A stretch of 64,000 bases of DNA from assembly GCF_039994875.1 (NCBI RefSeq), contig NZ_CP121196.1:5828001-5892000 (forward strand), in the 5' to 3' direction. The notes under the pieces were generated by a model, which was given only the letters and a program-made list of their open reading frames with translations, ran no database searches and was not told where the DNA came from. Shown one piece after another: positions 32,527-42,215 of the stretch (the stretch's first letter is position 1; the number at the start of each line of letters is the position of its first letter). The stretch is from Telmatobacter sp. DSM 110680. GTDB lineage: Bacteria; Acidobacteriota; Terriglobia; Terriglobales; Acidobacteriaceae. A program made the translations under genes and the position numbers.

Positions 32527-35500
32527 ATGCCCCGCTTCACGAAGAGCTTTTTGATCGCGCCTGTAATAGCGCTAGCAGCGTTGATTGCCCCGGCGCAGAC
32601 AATGAAGGCCCCAGATATCACAAAGCAACCAACACTTTATGTAGTTCCCTACGCCCACCTTGATACGCAGTGGCGTTGGGAGTATCCGCAGGTGATAAGT
32701 GAATATCTGCTGAAGACGATGCGCGTGAACTTCGACTATATCGATAAATACCCGCACTATGTCTTCAACTGGTCGGGATCCAACCGATATCGACTGATGA
32801 AAGAGTATTATCCATCGGACTACGAAAGGCTGAAGCAATACGTAGCGAAGGGCAACTGGTATCCCGCGGGGTCCTCGGTGGAGGAGGGCGATGTGAATTT
32901 GCCCAGCGCGGAATCGATCATCCGCCAGGTTCTGTATGGCAATACATACTTCCGCAAGGAGTTTGGAAAAGCCAGTGCAGAATACATGCTGCCGGACTGT
33001 TTCGGATTCCCGGCATCGCTGCCGACTATCCTTGCACACGCAGGCATAAAGGGGTTTTCGACACAGAAGCTCAGTGCATCGTGGCAGCCTGCTCCGCTGA
33101 TTGGCGGTCCCGATTCTCCCGAGAAAACGCCCGAAGGTATTCCCTTCAACGTGGGAGTGTGGGAAGGGCCCGACGGAGAAACCGTCCTCGCTGCGTTGAA
33201 TCCTGGCGGCTACGGGAGCCAGATTTACACGGACTTGAGTAAGAGTCCGCCTCCCCCGCAAGCTCCCGCTTCAGGATCGAACCCGCGCAGAAGGCGGGGA
33301 TCCGAGACCGACTGGCCAAACCGTATCAATATCGATGGAAGCGCCACCGGGGTTTACGCCGATTATCACTACATTGGAACTGGTGATATTGGCGGAGCTG
33401 TGGATGAAGAGTCGGTGAAGCTGCTGGAAGCCACAGTTACGCACGGAGAAGCAGTGCTGCCCGACCCCAACATGAGGCCTGACCCAACCGATGCTCACTC
33501 CGCCGTACCGGGCACGCCCGTTTCTATGGGAGATGGTCCCGTCAGTGTGATCTCGGCAGCCGCAGATCAGATGTTCCTGGATATCAAGCCGGATATGCAG
33601 CTGAGGATGCCGTCCTACAAAGGCGATCTGGAACTGATCAATCACTCGGCTGGATCGCTGACTTCGCAGGCTTACCATAAACGGTGGAATCGCCGTAATG
33701 AAATCCTCGCTGATGCTGCGGAAAAAGCATCGATCGCTGCTGCATGGATGGGTGGTCGGGCGTACCCGCTAGAGCGCCTGAATGATGCCTGGACGCTGGT
33801 GATGGGCGGCCAGTTTCACGATCTTGGCGCTGGCACGGCGACGCCCCGCTCCTATGAGTTCTCGCAGAATGACGATGTGATCGCGCTCAATCAGTTCGCG
33901 GATGTGCTGACAAGTGCTACGCAGTCAGTTGCATCCGCGCTCGATACGCAGGTGAGCGGCATACCGTTGGTTGTATACAACCAGCTCAACGTGGCTCGTG
34001 AAGATGTTGTAGAAGCTACGATACATTTTCCTGGCAAAGCCCCAAGTGCGGTTCGCGTCTTTAGTCCCGATGGGCATGAGGTTCCCGCGCAGATCAGCAA
34101 CGGGAAGGTACTGTTCCTGGCGAAGACGCCATCTGTCGGCTATGCGGTTTACGACATTCGCCGCGCACAAACGCAGGCGATCTCAGCAGAGTTGAAGGTC
34201 AGCACTTCTGCGCTTGAGAATGCGCGATATCGCGTATCGATCAATGCCAATGGCGATGTGACGAACATCTTTGACAAGGCGCTCAACAAGGAGCTGCTCG
34301 CCGGACCTATGCGGCTGGCAATCTCAAATGACGCACCCAGGCAATGGCCTGCGTGGAACATGGATTTTGATCAGGAACAGGCGGCTCCGCGTGCCTATAT
34401 CGGCGGACCGGCGAAGATTCGCGTCGTCGAAAACGGTCCGGTCCGGGTGGCAGTGGAAGTTTCCCGCGAGGGCGAGGGTTCAAAGTTTGTGGAAACGATT
34501 CGGCTGTCGAATGGCGACTCCGGTTGTCGGGTCGAGTTCAGTGATTCGATCGACTGGAGGACGCTATCCGCAAACCTCAAGGTGGTCTTCCCTCTCTCGG
34601 CGACTAATAAAGTAGCGACCTATAACTGGGAAGTCGGCACCATCGATCGGCCTGCTGCGACAGAACGGCAGTTCGAGGTAGCCTCGCATCACTGGGTTGA
34701 CGAGATAGATGCTTCCGGCTCCTATGGCGCTACGATCCTTACCGGTGACAAGAACGGCTCGGATAAGCGAGACGACAGTACAATTCGCCTGACCCTTCTG
34801 CGCTCTCCGGGACCGGCTTCGCAAATGAAGGGCGCTTACACAGATCAATTCAACCAGGACTGGGGACATCACGAAATACTTTTCGGGATTGCCGGCCATG
34901 CAGGCGATTGGCGACTGGGCAAGACGGACTGGCAGGCTTATCGGCTGAGCACGCCGCTGTTAGCGTTTGAAACTGAGAAACACGCGGGAAAGCTGGGCCG
35001 CGATTTCTCGTTGCTGGGCGTCGATAACTCGAACATCCGTGTTCTGGCTCTCAAGAAAGCTGAGCTAAGCGACGAAGTGATAGTCAGGCTGGTTGAGCTG
35101 CATGGAGAGCCCGCTCCACAGGTTCGGGTGAAGTTCGCCGGGCCCATCCAGGCTGCGCGCGAAGTGAACGGACAGGAATTGCCTGTCGGTCCGGCCACAA
35201 TCGTTGACGGAGCGCTTGAAACCTCTTTCAAACCTTATCAGCCCCGCACATTTGCCCTGAAGCTCAGCCCATCTTCGGTTCGTACGGCCGATGTCGAGTC
35301 ACAGCCGATCGCCCTGAAGTACGATCTTGCAGCCGCAAGCGAAGACGACACAAAATCGACGGGTGGATTCGATCAGCAGGGCAATGCTCTTCCAGCCGAG
35401 ATGCTTCCTGCACAACTGAACTTCAATGGTGTGGAGTTCCGGCTGGCGCCCGCCGGAGTAGGCAAGCTCGATGCCGTTATGGCGAAAGGCCAGGTGATTG

Positions 35501-36108
35501 ATCTACCTTCTGGAAATTTCAACAAGGTGTACGTGCTCGCCGCTTCTGCGCGAGGCGACCAGAAAGCTGTATTTCATGTTGGCTACCATCCCGTAGATCT
35601 GACCATCGAGGATTGGGGAGGTTTTATCGGTCAATGGGATACGCGCATGTGGAAACCCAGACCAGATTCGGTGACCGAAGGAGGAGGGCGCTTTAGTCAA
35701 ATCCCGGCACATGAAGTTCCGCTCAGGAAGGACTGGGCGACATCGGCGAATCACGCCACATGGGATCTGAAAAGTCGGGGAACGCCAGACTGGTCGCCGG
35801 AATATCCGAAGGACTATCTCGGCTTGCGTCCGGGATACATCAAGCCAGCAACTCTTGCCTGGTATGCCTCGCATCACCACACCCCGGAAGGACTGAACCA
35901 GCCCTATGCGTACAGCTATCTGTTCGCCTATGCGATGGACTTGCCCAACAATGCGAAGACACTGACGCTACCGGCAGTCGACGGCATTCGCATCATGGCT
36001 ATCTCCGTAGCGAAGGAAGATCCGAATGTGATCCCCGTACAACCTCTGTATGACGCGCTTCGCAGGACGACTGAACCTAGTACTTATGAGGCTGCCGCCA
36101 CGCACTAA
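32527..36108 (+). CDS. Secreted GH38 alpha-mannosidase
   Basis: A 1193-residue protein; GGAG stands 5 nt before the ATG at 32527. An N-terminal signal peptide (about 1-24, ending APAQ) exports it. The GH38 catalytic domain shows AHLDTQWRW (43-51, zinc-binding His and Asp) and the nucleophile region LPDCFGFPASLP (Asp about 157). The middle and C-terminal beta-sandwich domains are typical of retaining alpha-mannosidases. It should cleave alpha-mannosyl residues from glycans in the periplasm or outside. A proline-rich insert with PPPPQAPA is unusual. No sugar transporter adjoins it. Confidence 0.93.
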   Translation: MPRFTKSFLIAPVIALAALIAPAQTMKAPDITKQPTLYVVPYAHLDTQWRWEYPQVISEYLLKTMRVNFDYIDKYPHYVFNWSGSNRYRLMKEYYPSDYERLKQYVAKGNWYPAGSSVEEGDVNLPSAESIIRQVLYGNTYFRKEFGKASAEYMLPDCFGFPASLPTILAHAGIKGFSTQKLSASWQPAPLIGGPDSPEKTPEGIPFNVGVWEGPDGETVLAALNPGGYGSQIYTDLSKSPPPPQAPASGSNPRRRRGSETDWPNRINIDGSATGVYADYHYIGTGDIGGAVDEESVKLLEATVTHGEAVLPDPNMRPDPTDAHSAVPGTPVSMGDGPVSVISAAADQMFLDIKPDMQLRMPSYKGDLELINHSAGSLTSQAYHKRWNRRNEILADAAEKASIAAAWMGGRAYPLERLNDAWTLVMGGQFHDLGAGTATPRSYEFSQNDDVIALNQFADVLTSATQSVASALDTQVSGIPLVVYNQLNVAREDVVEATIHFPGKAPSAVRVFSPDGHEVPAQISNGKVLFLAKTPSVGYAVYDIRRAQTQAISAELKVSTSALENARYRVSINANGDVTNIFDKALNKELLAGPMRLAISNDAPRQWPAWNMDFDQEQAAPRAYIGGPAKIRVVENGPVRVAVEVSREGEGSKFVETIRLSNGDSGCRVEFSDSIDWRTLSANLKVVFPLSATNKVATYNWEVGTIDRPAATERQFEVASHHWVDEIDASGSYGATILTGDKNGSDKRDDSTIRLTLLRSPGPASQMKGAYTDQFNQDWGHHEILFGIAGHAGDWRLGKTDWQAYRLSTPLLAFETEKHAGKLGRDFSLLGVDNSNIRVLALKKAELSDEVIVRLVELHGEPAPQVRVKFAGPIQAAREVNGQELPVGPATIVDGALETSFKPYQPRTFALKLSPSSVRTADVESQPIALKYDLAAASEDDTKSTGGFDQQGNALPAEMLPAQLNFNGVEFRLAPAGVGKLDAVMAKGQVIDLPSGNFNKVYVLAASARGDQKAVFHVGYHPVDLTIEDWGGFIGQWDTRMWKPRPDSVTEGGGRFSQIPAHEVPLRKDWATSANHATWDLKSRGTPDWSPEYPKDYLGLRPGYIKPATLAWYASHHHTPEGLNQPYAYSYLFAYAMDLPNNAKTLTLPAVDGIRIMAISVAKEDPNVIPVQPLYDALRRTTEPSTYEAAATH

Positions 36109-36255
36109 ACGGCAGAAACTCAGAAAAAGTTTGAATGCAAGCGTATGTATCCCGACGCACTCATTCGGCAAGATGAGTATTGGGGTTGGCGAGTGTTGAC
36201 TGCCTACACGGAATAGTGAAATTGCCAAGTCCGGGTTCGCCGTTAAGTTGCCGAG

Positions 36256-36323
36256 ATGGCGACTTTTCGGCCAAGTGGAAAGTACCATTGGAATTCAGTG
36301 AACGCACGCGCGTTTTCAGGGAC
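36256..36323 (+). repeat. 69-bp direct repeat flanking GH38 gene, copy 2
   Basis: Copy of 32226-32294, about 80% alike by eye. The pair brackets the mannosidase gene, so it may mark the ends of a past insertion or duplication. Confidence 0.6.
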
Positions 36324-37206
36324 GAGTGGCCTCGTGGTGCTCGCTCGATTCAGAGTGGATAGTGGGATGCCTTCAAGAGTTCTTCGAATTCGGACACTTG
36401 AAGAAATGTGCCGCAAATGCTCTCACCGAGCATTATCTGTTAACGAATGGCGCTACTGGAGCTTGGTGTATTCAGCATGTGCCAAGTTCAACAGGGGAAG
36501 GTTGGGATGAGGCTGACTTTAGACCGCGAAGTGTTCAATAAGTCTGCATGAACATATGGGGAAGAGCCTATCCCACCCCTTTTGGCGGAAATTTCCCAAC
36601 CGTAAGTTGAGCCCTACCCTCCGGGTAGCGAACTATTTTTATTCGCGCGGGTTACCGCTACTGGCTCCGAAGCAGATCACAGGTCAGCCGCACCGCCAAT
36701 TCTTGGCGTCAGTTGGCAGAGGCTGAGAATGCGCAAATGAATCCAGTCGTTACGCCCCATTCAGATACATCTTTCACATTCGCGTCGGTGCAGTTTGAGG
36801 CGATCGTCGTTTCCTTTATCTTTTCGAACTTCTGCAGACTATCGGTGAAAACACCGCTCCTGCTCGATATTCCCTGCGTGCTCGGGTTCGCCTTGAGAGC
36901 GGACGACGTTACTTTCGTCGGCGACCGCTTTGCCCTATTGGGCCCCGGGGAATCTAGCGTGTTTCATAGAAATCTGATTCTCTCTAAGTACCGCAAAGGC
37001 TTGGAGCGAAGCTGGTACAGCTCTTCCGCAGACCCTTGCGGATATACATCCGTTTTCTAACAGGCATCCTCTGTCGCTGAAGAGATTGCGCACGCGAGCC
37101 ATTCGCTTAATCGAGCGTCGCGGCCAAGTTTCTCCTATGGCCGTTTTCCGGCTGATTCTTCCAGAGGACCTGCATGCACCGCTTTCCCCGTAGACCAGGA
37201 GCGCAA
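36324..37206. other. Intergenic, no supported gene
   Basis: About 880 bp. Several short frames exist but none has a ribosome binding site or recognisable domain. It contains the promoter of the DUF1800 gene. Confidence 0.4.
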
Positions 37207-40044
37207 ATGCAAGTAAAGCCTTCACGTCACTGTGACTTGAATCTCTCGCTGTGTCTCGCGGCGCTAACTGCTTTTCTCCCGCTTCTCTCGGGCTGTGGGT
37301 ACTTCGCGGTTACGGACCCTTCGTTCTATGCTGGAATCTCCGCGTCTGCAAGCACTCTTCGGGTGAACCAGCAAATTCAACTCAAGGACAACGCCAGGAC
37401 GACTGGCGTGCCGGTGATCTTTTTTGTAAACGGTGTGCAGGGCGGCAACGCGGAATTCGGCACCATCACCAGCACCGGACTTTACACTGCGCCTGCGATT
37501 GTGCCCGTGCCGAACACCGTCTCCATCACCAGCACTACGGCGAAGTTTCCGAATGATCCTCCGGGGTCGGTTGCAATTGGGGTTCTCAATCCGATTCCCG
37601 TCTTGACCTCGGTCACTCCCGGCGCCTTTTCCGAAGGCACCACCCTGGTTACTGTGAACGGTTCGCAGTTTGTCTACGGAGCACAGATCCTTTGGAACGG
37701 ATCCGCGGTCCCGACGACTTTCATTTCGTCTACACAGTTAGTGGCATCCATCCCGGCTCCGAACCCCGGGACATTTCCAATCGCGGTCAGCAACCCGAAT
37801 CCCGGATCAGTCACTACCAAGTCGCTTTCGGTCAAAGTCGGCCCGGGACAGGTCGTGCTTACGCTACAGCCCTACTATGGTACCGATGTTCGCGTTAGCA
37901 ATGCGCTTAACATTGGACTCACTGTTGCCGGTACTGACAACCCCGCAGTGACCCTCTTTATTAATGGAGTGGCCGGCGGTAACGCACAGGTCGGCACCGC
38001 TGTTTCCAACTCCGATGGCTCGATTACATACACTGCTCCGGCCGTTGTCCCCTCTCCGAACGTCGTACAGCTCACGGTCGCCAGTGTCGACAATCCGAGT
38101 GTTTCCATCAATCGCAACATCGCTGTTTTGAATCCAATTCCAATCCTCGGATCCGCAACTCCAACGTCATTGAATGTTGGATCCACCTCTGTGGTTGTGC
38201 AGGGGCAGAGTTTCATCTCCGGTGCGCAGGTGTTGATGAACGGTGCTGCCGTGCCCACAACGTTCAACAGCGGCAGTCAACTCACAGCAAACCTCACCGT
38301 CACGGGACCGGGCACGCTCGATCTCCAAGTGCTCAATCCGAGTCCGGGTCCCGCGACCTCAAACGATTTGATTGAAGACGTGGCAGGCGGGGCTCCGACA
38401 CTGCTAGTTTCACCAGAAGATGCAGCGCGCTTCCTCGACCAGGCTACATTTGGCGCAACTGATGGGGATATCCATCATCTCTCGCAAATCGGATATCAGA
38501 CATGGCTCAACGAGCAGTTCAGTATTCCGCAGACTCTTCGTGAGCCGGTCGTGGAACAGGCACTGCTGCTAAACAACCCTTCTTGCAGCGCATCCGATTT
38601 GAAATGCAACGCTTCCTTGTTTGTGCAGAACAATCAGAGCGAAATCTACGTCGAGAATGCCTTCTGGCAGCAGGCACTCTCAGCGAACGATGCGTTGAGA
38701 CAGCGCGTGCAATATGCTCTTTCAGAACAATTCGTGATTTCAGGAACGACGCCAGCCGTGCAGAACATGCCGCGTGGAGAAGCCAACTATTATGACTTGC
38801 TGGGCGCCGACGCATTTGGAAATTTCAGGCAATTACTTCAGGATGTAACGCTGAACCCGATGATGGGACAGTTCCTTTCGATGCTTCAGAATGACAAGGG
38901 CAATGCCAACACCGATCCCGATGAGAACTATGCGCGTGAAGTGATGCAACTCTTCACCATCGGCCTCTATCAGTTGAATGACGATGGCACTCAGAAGCTT
39001 GATTCAAACGGCTTGCCGATTCCAACCTACACGAACAATGATGTGATGGGCTTGGCAAAGGTGTTCACCGGGTTTAGCTGGAACGTTCCGGGTAATACCA
39101 GCGACACTGCCTGGTCCAATTGCTGCATCTACGTGGGAACGGGCTACGGCGAAGATCTCCTGCAGATGCAGGCTTACCCCGGCCATCACTCTACTGAGGA
39201 GAAGGACTTCCTCGGTGTGACAATTCCGGCATCGGGATCACCGGATCCGAACGGCGATCTAAAGATCGCGCTCGATACACTCTTCAATCATCCAAATGTC
39301 CCATCCTTCTTCTCGAGGCAGTTAATTCAGCATCTGGTGACATCCAATCCCAGCCCTGCCTACGTTGGCCGAGTGGCCGCCGTCTTCAAAGACAACGGTC
39401 AGGGCGTTCGTGGCGACATGAAGGCAGTCATCACCGCAATCCTTCTCGATCCTGAAGCCCGCGATACCGCGACCGACGCAAGCAATCCGCAATATGGCAA
39501 AGTTCGCGAAGCGCTACTTCGATACACCCATTGGGCTCGCGCGTTCAGTGTGCAGTCGAGAAACGGCGGTTACTTCATCGGTACAACTGAAGATCCAATC
39601 TGGGGTCTGGGGCAAATGACGATGCGTTCCCCAACCGTCTTCAACTGGTTCACTCCTGGATTCACGCCGCCCGCAACAAGCATCGAGCAGGCCGGGTTGG
39701 TGGCGCCTGAGATGCAGATGACGAACGTTACGACCGTTGTCGGTTATCTGAACTACATGCAGTATGCAATCGGCAGCGGTACGCAAAATGGCTCAGATCT
39801 GTACTCGTCTTACGGCGCAGAGTTAAACCTCGCGAATACTCCCGATCAGCTTGTGGATCGAGTGAACCTGCTGTTGATGGCGGGACAGATGGACAGCAAT
39901 CTACGAAGTGCAGTTTTGGGAGCAGTGAGCGCAATTCCGATTCCCTCAGGCGATCAAAACGCGATCAACGCTGCACTGATTACGCGCGTTCAAACGGCGA
40001 TCTATCTGACCGTGGCTTCGCCCGCTTTTTGCGCGCAGTTTTAG
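37207..40044 (+). CDS. DUF1800 lipoprotein with IPT/Ig-like domains
   Basis: A 945-residue protein; AGGAG precedes ATG 37207. The signal peptide ends in a lipobox (LLSGC). Residues about 30-380 hold repeated beta-sandwich modules with IPVLTSVTPGAFSEGTT and IPILGSATPTSLNVGST, typical of IPT/TIG domains. The C-terminal 530 residues are a DUF1800 domain (AARFLDQATFGATDGDIHHL, ENYAREVMQLFTIGLY). It pairs with the DUF1501 gene 9 nt downstream, as in many acidobacteria and planctomycetes. The function is unknown; cell-surface polymer handling has been proposed in general terms. Confidence 0.92.
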   Translation: MQVKPSRHCDLNLSLCLAALTAFLPLLSGCGYFAVTDPSFYAGISASASTLRVNQQIQLKDNARTTGVPVIFFVNGVQGGNAEFGTITSTGLYTAPAIVPVPNTVSITSTTAKFPNDPPGSVAIGVLNPIPVLTSVTPGAFSEGTTLVTVNGSQFVYGAQILWNGSAVPTTFISSTQLVASIPAPNPGTFPIAVSNPNPGSVTTKSLSVKVGPGQVVLTLQPYYGTDVRVSNALNIGLTVAGTDNPAVTLFINGVAGGNAQVGTAVSNSDGSITYTAPAVVPSPNVVQLTVASVDNPSVSINRNIAVLNPIPILGSATPTSLNVGSTSVVVQGQSFISGAQVLMNGAAVPTTFNSGSQLTANLTVTGPGTLDLQVLNPSPGPATSNDLIEDVAGGAPTLLVSPEDAARFLDQATFGATDGDIHHLSQIGYQTWLNEQFSIPQTLREPVVEQALLLNNPSCSASDLKCNASLFVQNNQSEIYVENAFWQQALSANDALRQRVQYALSEQFVISGTTPAVQNMPRGEANYYDLLGADAFGNFRQLLQDVTLNPMMGQFLSMLQNDKGNANTDPDENYAREVMQLFTIGLYQLNDDGTQKLDSNGLPIPTYTNNDVMGLAKVFTGFSWNVPGNTSDTAWSNCCIYVGTGYGEDLLQMQAYPGHHSTEEKDFLGVTIPASGSPDPNGDLKIALDTLFNHPNVPSFFSRQLIQHLVTSNPSPAYVGRVAAVFKDNGQGVRGDMKAVITAILLDPEARDTATDASNPQYGKVREALLRYTHWARAFSVQSRNGGYFIGTTEDPIWGLGQMTMRSPTVFNWFTPGFTPPATSIEQAGLVAPEMQMTNVTTVVGYLNYMQYAIGSGTQNGSDLYSSYGAELNLANTPDQLVDRVNLLLMAGQMDSNLRSAVLGAVSAIPIPSGDQNAINAALITRVQTAIYLTVASPAFCAQF

Positions 40045-40053
40045 GAGATCACA

Positions 40054-41487
40054 GTGAATAAATTCGAACGATCCCGCCGGCAGTTTCTTCGGACGGCTTC
40101 GATGGCCTCCATGGCAGGCCTTTACGCCAGCCCTTTCCTTATGGAATTGAACTCTGTGGCAGCAATGGCGCAGAGCTCTGGAGCCTCCGATTACCGGGCG
40201 CTTGTTTGCGTGTTCCTGCAGGGAGGCAACGATGGGCACGGCACCGTGATCGCGACAGATCCGGAATCCTATTCCGCTTTCACGCAGGCGCGTTCGGGTG
40301 CGCCGGGGCTCGCCTACCCGCTTAGCCAGTTGCTTCCGATCCTGCCGAGAACCTCGCAAAGCGGCCGAACTTTCGCGTTGAATCCGTCTCTGGGGGGACT
40401 GCAAAATCTGTTCAATGCCGGTCGCGCCGCAGTTGTGTCGAACGTCGGGACGCTGATTGCCCCGGCGACAAAGACACAGGTGATGAACAATTCCGTTCCT
40501 CTGCCAGCATCTCTCTATTCGCACTTCGATCAAACGGCAGCTTGGCAGGCGATTGCGTCCAACGGAGGAAGCGCTGAACACATCGGTTGGGGCGGATCGG
40601 TCGCCGATCTTATCGAGAGCATGGGTATGAACTCGAACTCGATGTTCACCTGTATCTCAACTGCGGGGATCGCGCTGTTCCTATCCGGTCAATCGTCGTA
40701 TCAGCTTAACGTCACGTCCGCTGGTCCGATTCCCATCGCTGGTATGGCTCAGCCTCTGTTCGGTCAGCCAGCAGGGACCAACGCTCTTTCGTCGATCCTC
40801 ACCGCCGATGAGGCAAACCTGTTCGCAAAGGAATACGAAGTCGTTGTGAACCGCTCGCAACTCGCGCAGGAGCAGCTTTCCACGGCAATGTTGCCTGCCG
40901 GCCCTACAGGTATCGCAAACCCGCCTCAGTATCTCGATCCAGTTACTAACAAGCTCACTGACAATCCTCTTGCCACGTCTCTTCAAACCGTCGCCCGGAT
41001 CATCGGCGGACGTTCAGGGTTGGGCGTGAAACGGCAAATCTTTTATGTGCAATTGGGCAGTTTTGATACTCATAACAATCAGGCCCAACTGCACGCGACG
41101 CTTCTTACTCAACTCGGCCAGGCGCTCGAATACTTCGATGGGTTGATGACATCTGCGGGCCTTGGCAACCAGGTAACCACGTTTACTGCTTCAGACTTTG
41201 GCAGAACCCTCACATCAAATAGCAACGGCACAGATCACGGTTGGGGAAGCCATCACTTTGTGGTAGGTGGTGCGGTGCAAGGGCAAGACATCTACGGCCC
41301 GTACCCCGTCGTAGGCGCTAACCAGGCTAACGACGTTGGCGCCGGCCGGTTGATTCCAACCATCTCGGTGGATGAGTATGCGGGGACTCTGGCACGATGG
41401 TTCGGATTATCCGACGGTCAGATTCGTCAGGTTCTGCCGAACCTCGGCAACTTTGGTTCAAGCCCCTACCTCGGCTTCATGGGCTAG
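40054..41487 (+). CDS. DUF1501 protein with Tat signal
   Basis: A 477-residue protein from a GTG preceded by AGGAG. The N-terminus SRRQFLRTASMASMAG is a twin-arginine signal, so it is exported folded. The body has the DUF1501 sulfatase-like fold (LVCVFLQGGNDGHGT, GSFDTHNNQ, TFTASDFGRTLTSN and GTDHGWGSHHFVVGG). Those conserved Asp/His residues suggest metal binding like alkaline phosphatase relatives. It is in an operon with the DUF1800 gene. Substrate unknown. Confidence 0.92.
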   Translation: MNKFERSRRQFLRTASMASMAGLYASPFLMELNSVAAMAQSSGASDYRALVCVFLQGGNDGHGTVIATDPESYSAFTQARSGAPGLAYPLSQLLPILPRTSQSGRTFALNPSLGGLQNLFNAGRAAVVSNVGTLIAPATKTQVMNNSVPLPASLYSHFDQTAAWQAIASNGGSAEHIGWGGSVADLIESMGMNSNSMFTCISTAGIALFLSGQSSYQLNVTSAGPIPIAGMAQPLFGQPAGTNALSSILTADEANLFAKEYEVVVNRSQLAQEQLSTAMLPAGPTGIANPPQYLDPVTNKLTDNPLATSLQTVARIIGGRSGLGVKRQIFYVQLGSFDTHNNQAQLHATLLTQLGQALEYFDGLMTSAGLGNQVTTFTASDFGRTLTSNSNGTDHGWGSHHFVVGGAVQGQDIYGPYPVVGANQANDVGAGRLIPTISVDEYAGTLARWFGLSDGQIRQVLPNLGNFGSSPYLGFMG

Positions 41488-41801
41488 AGATTCTGGGTGC
41501 TGTGGAATGACTGCGAACTGGAAGTGATATTAAAGCAGAATTACTTCCCGAATCCACACTCATCATCAAGACTGTCCGAAGGCAGGAAAGCAATCCCGTT
41601 GCGCAGGAGCACAGGTTACGGTTTGCGTGCTCCATTGTCGTGGGCAAACACGGACCTATACGGACGTAGCGCTAGGCGAGTGACTGGTGACAGCTGTCTT
41701 GGTCCCTCGCGTGCGGGAAAGTGATTGACGGGATCTTCCCATCGGTTCAGACTCTATAATCAAGTTCCGCCTTCAGGGCACGATGAAGAGATAGAGGTGT
41801 C

Positions 41802-41999
41802 ATGGATTTCATTGATGGGGAGCTGAAATGTCTGTTCTGCAAAGCGGCGTTCTTGCTCCTACTGAGGGATCAGGAGTGCTTACGAGAAAGCGGATTCAAG
41901 CACGATCCTCGAAACTGCAGGGGCTGCAAAATGCTTATCGGGCAATCAGAACAAATCTCCGAATCTGTGACGAAAATCGGCCAGTCATCTATCCACTGA
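41802..41999 (+). CDS. Shortened CxxC-x17-CxxC zinc-ribbon protein
   Basis: A 65-residue relative of 17593 and 24418: ELKCLFCKAAFLLLLRDQE ... CRGCK keeps the first ribbon's four cysteines. The second ribbon is lost and the tail is unrelated, so it is either a truncated copy or a single-ribbon variant. It lies outside the small-protein array, in the 41488-42215 stretch that is otherwise empty. Confidence 0.5.
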   Translation: MDFIDGELKCLFCKAAFLLLLRDQECLRESGFKHDPRNCRGCKMLIGQSEQISESVTKIGQSSIH

Positions 42000-42215
42000 C
42001 ATCTTTGCTTACGATCTGTCGATCGGTGTTGTACTCCCGTGAGCAGGGAGTTACATCTGCCGGGGTGGCTATCTGTGAATGGATGGCTAGTCTTTATGGC
42101 TTCTCATGTCATCGATTCAACATTAGCTTTGGTGGATGGCTCATGTCAGCACAAACTCATTGAGTAGCACAAATCGGCGTAATTCGACAAAGAATTTGGA
42201 TCGGGCGCGGTTCCT

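Noticed and set aside
36713..37060. 115-codon frame upstream of the DUF1800 gene
   Set aside because: No ribosome binding site, no domain, and unlike the codon use of the neighbouring genes.
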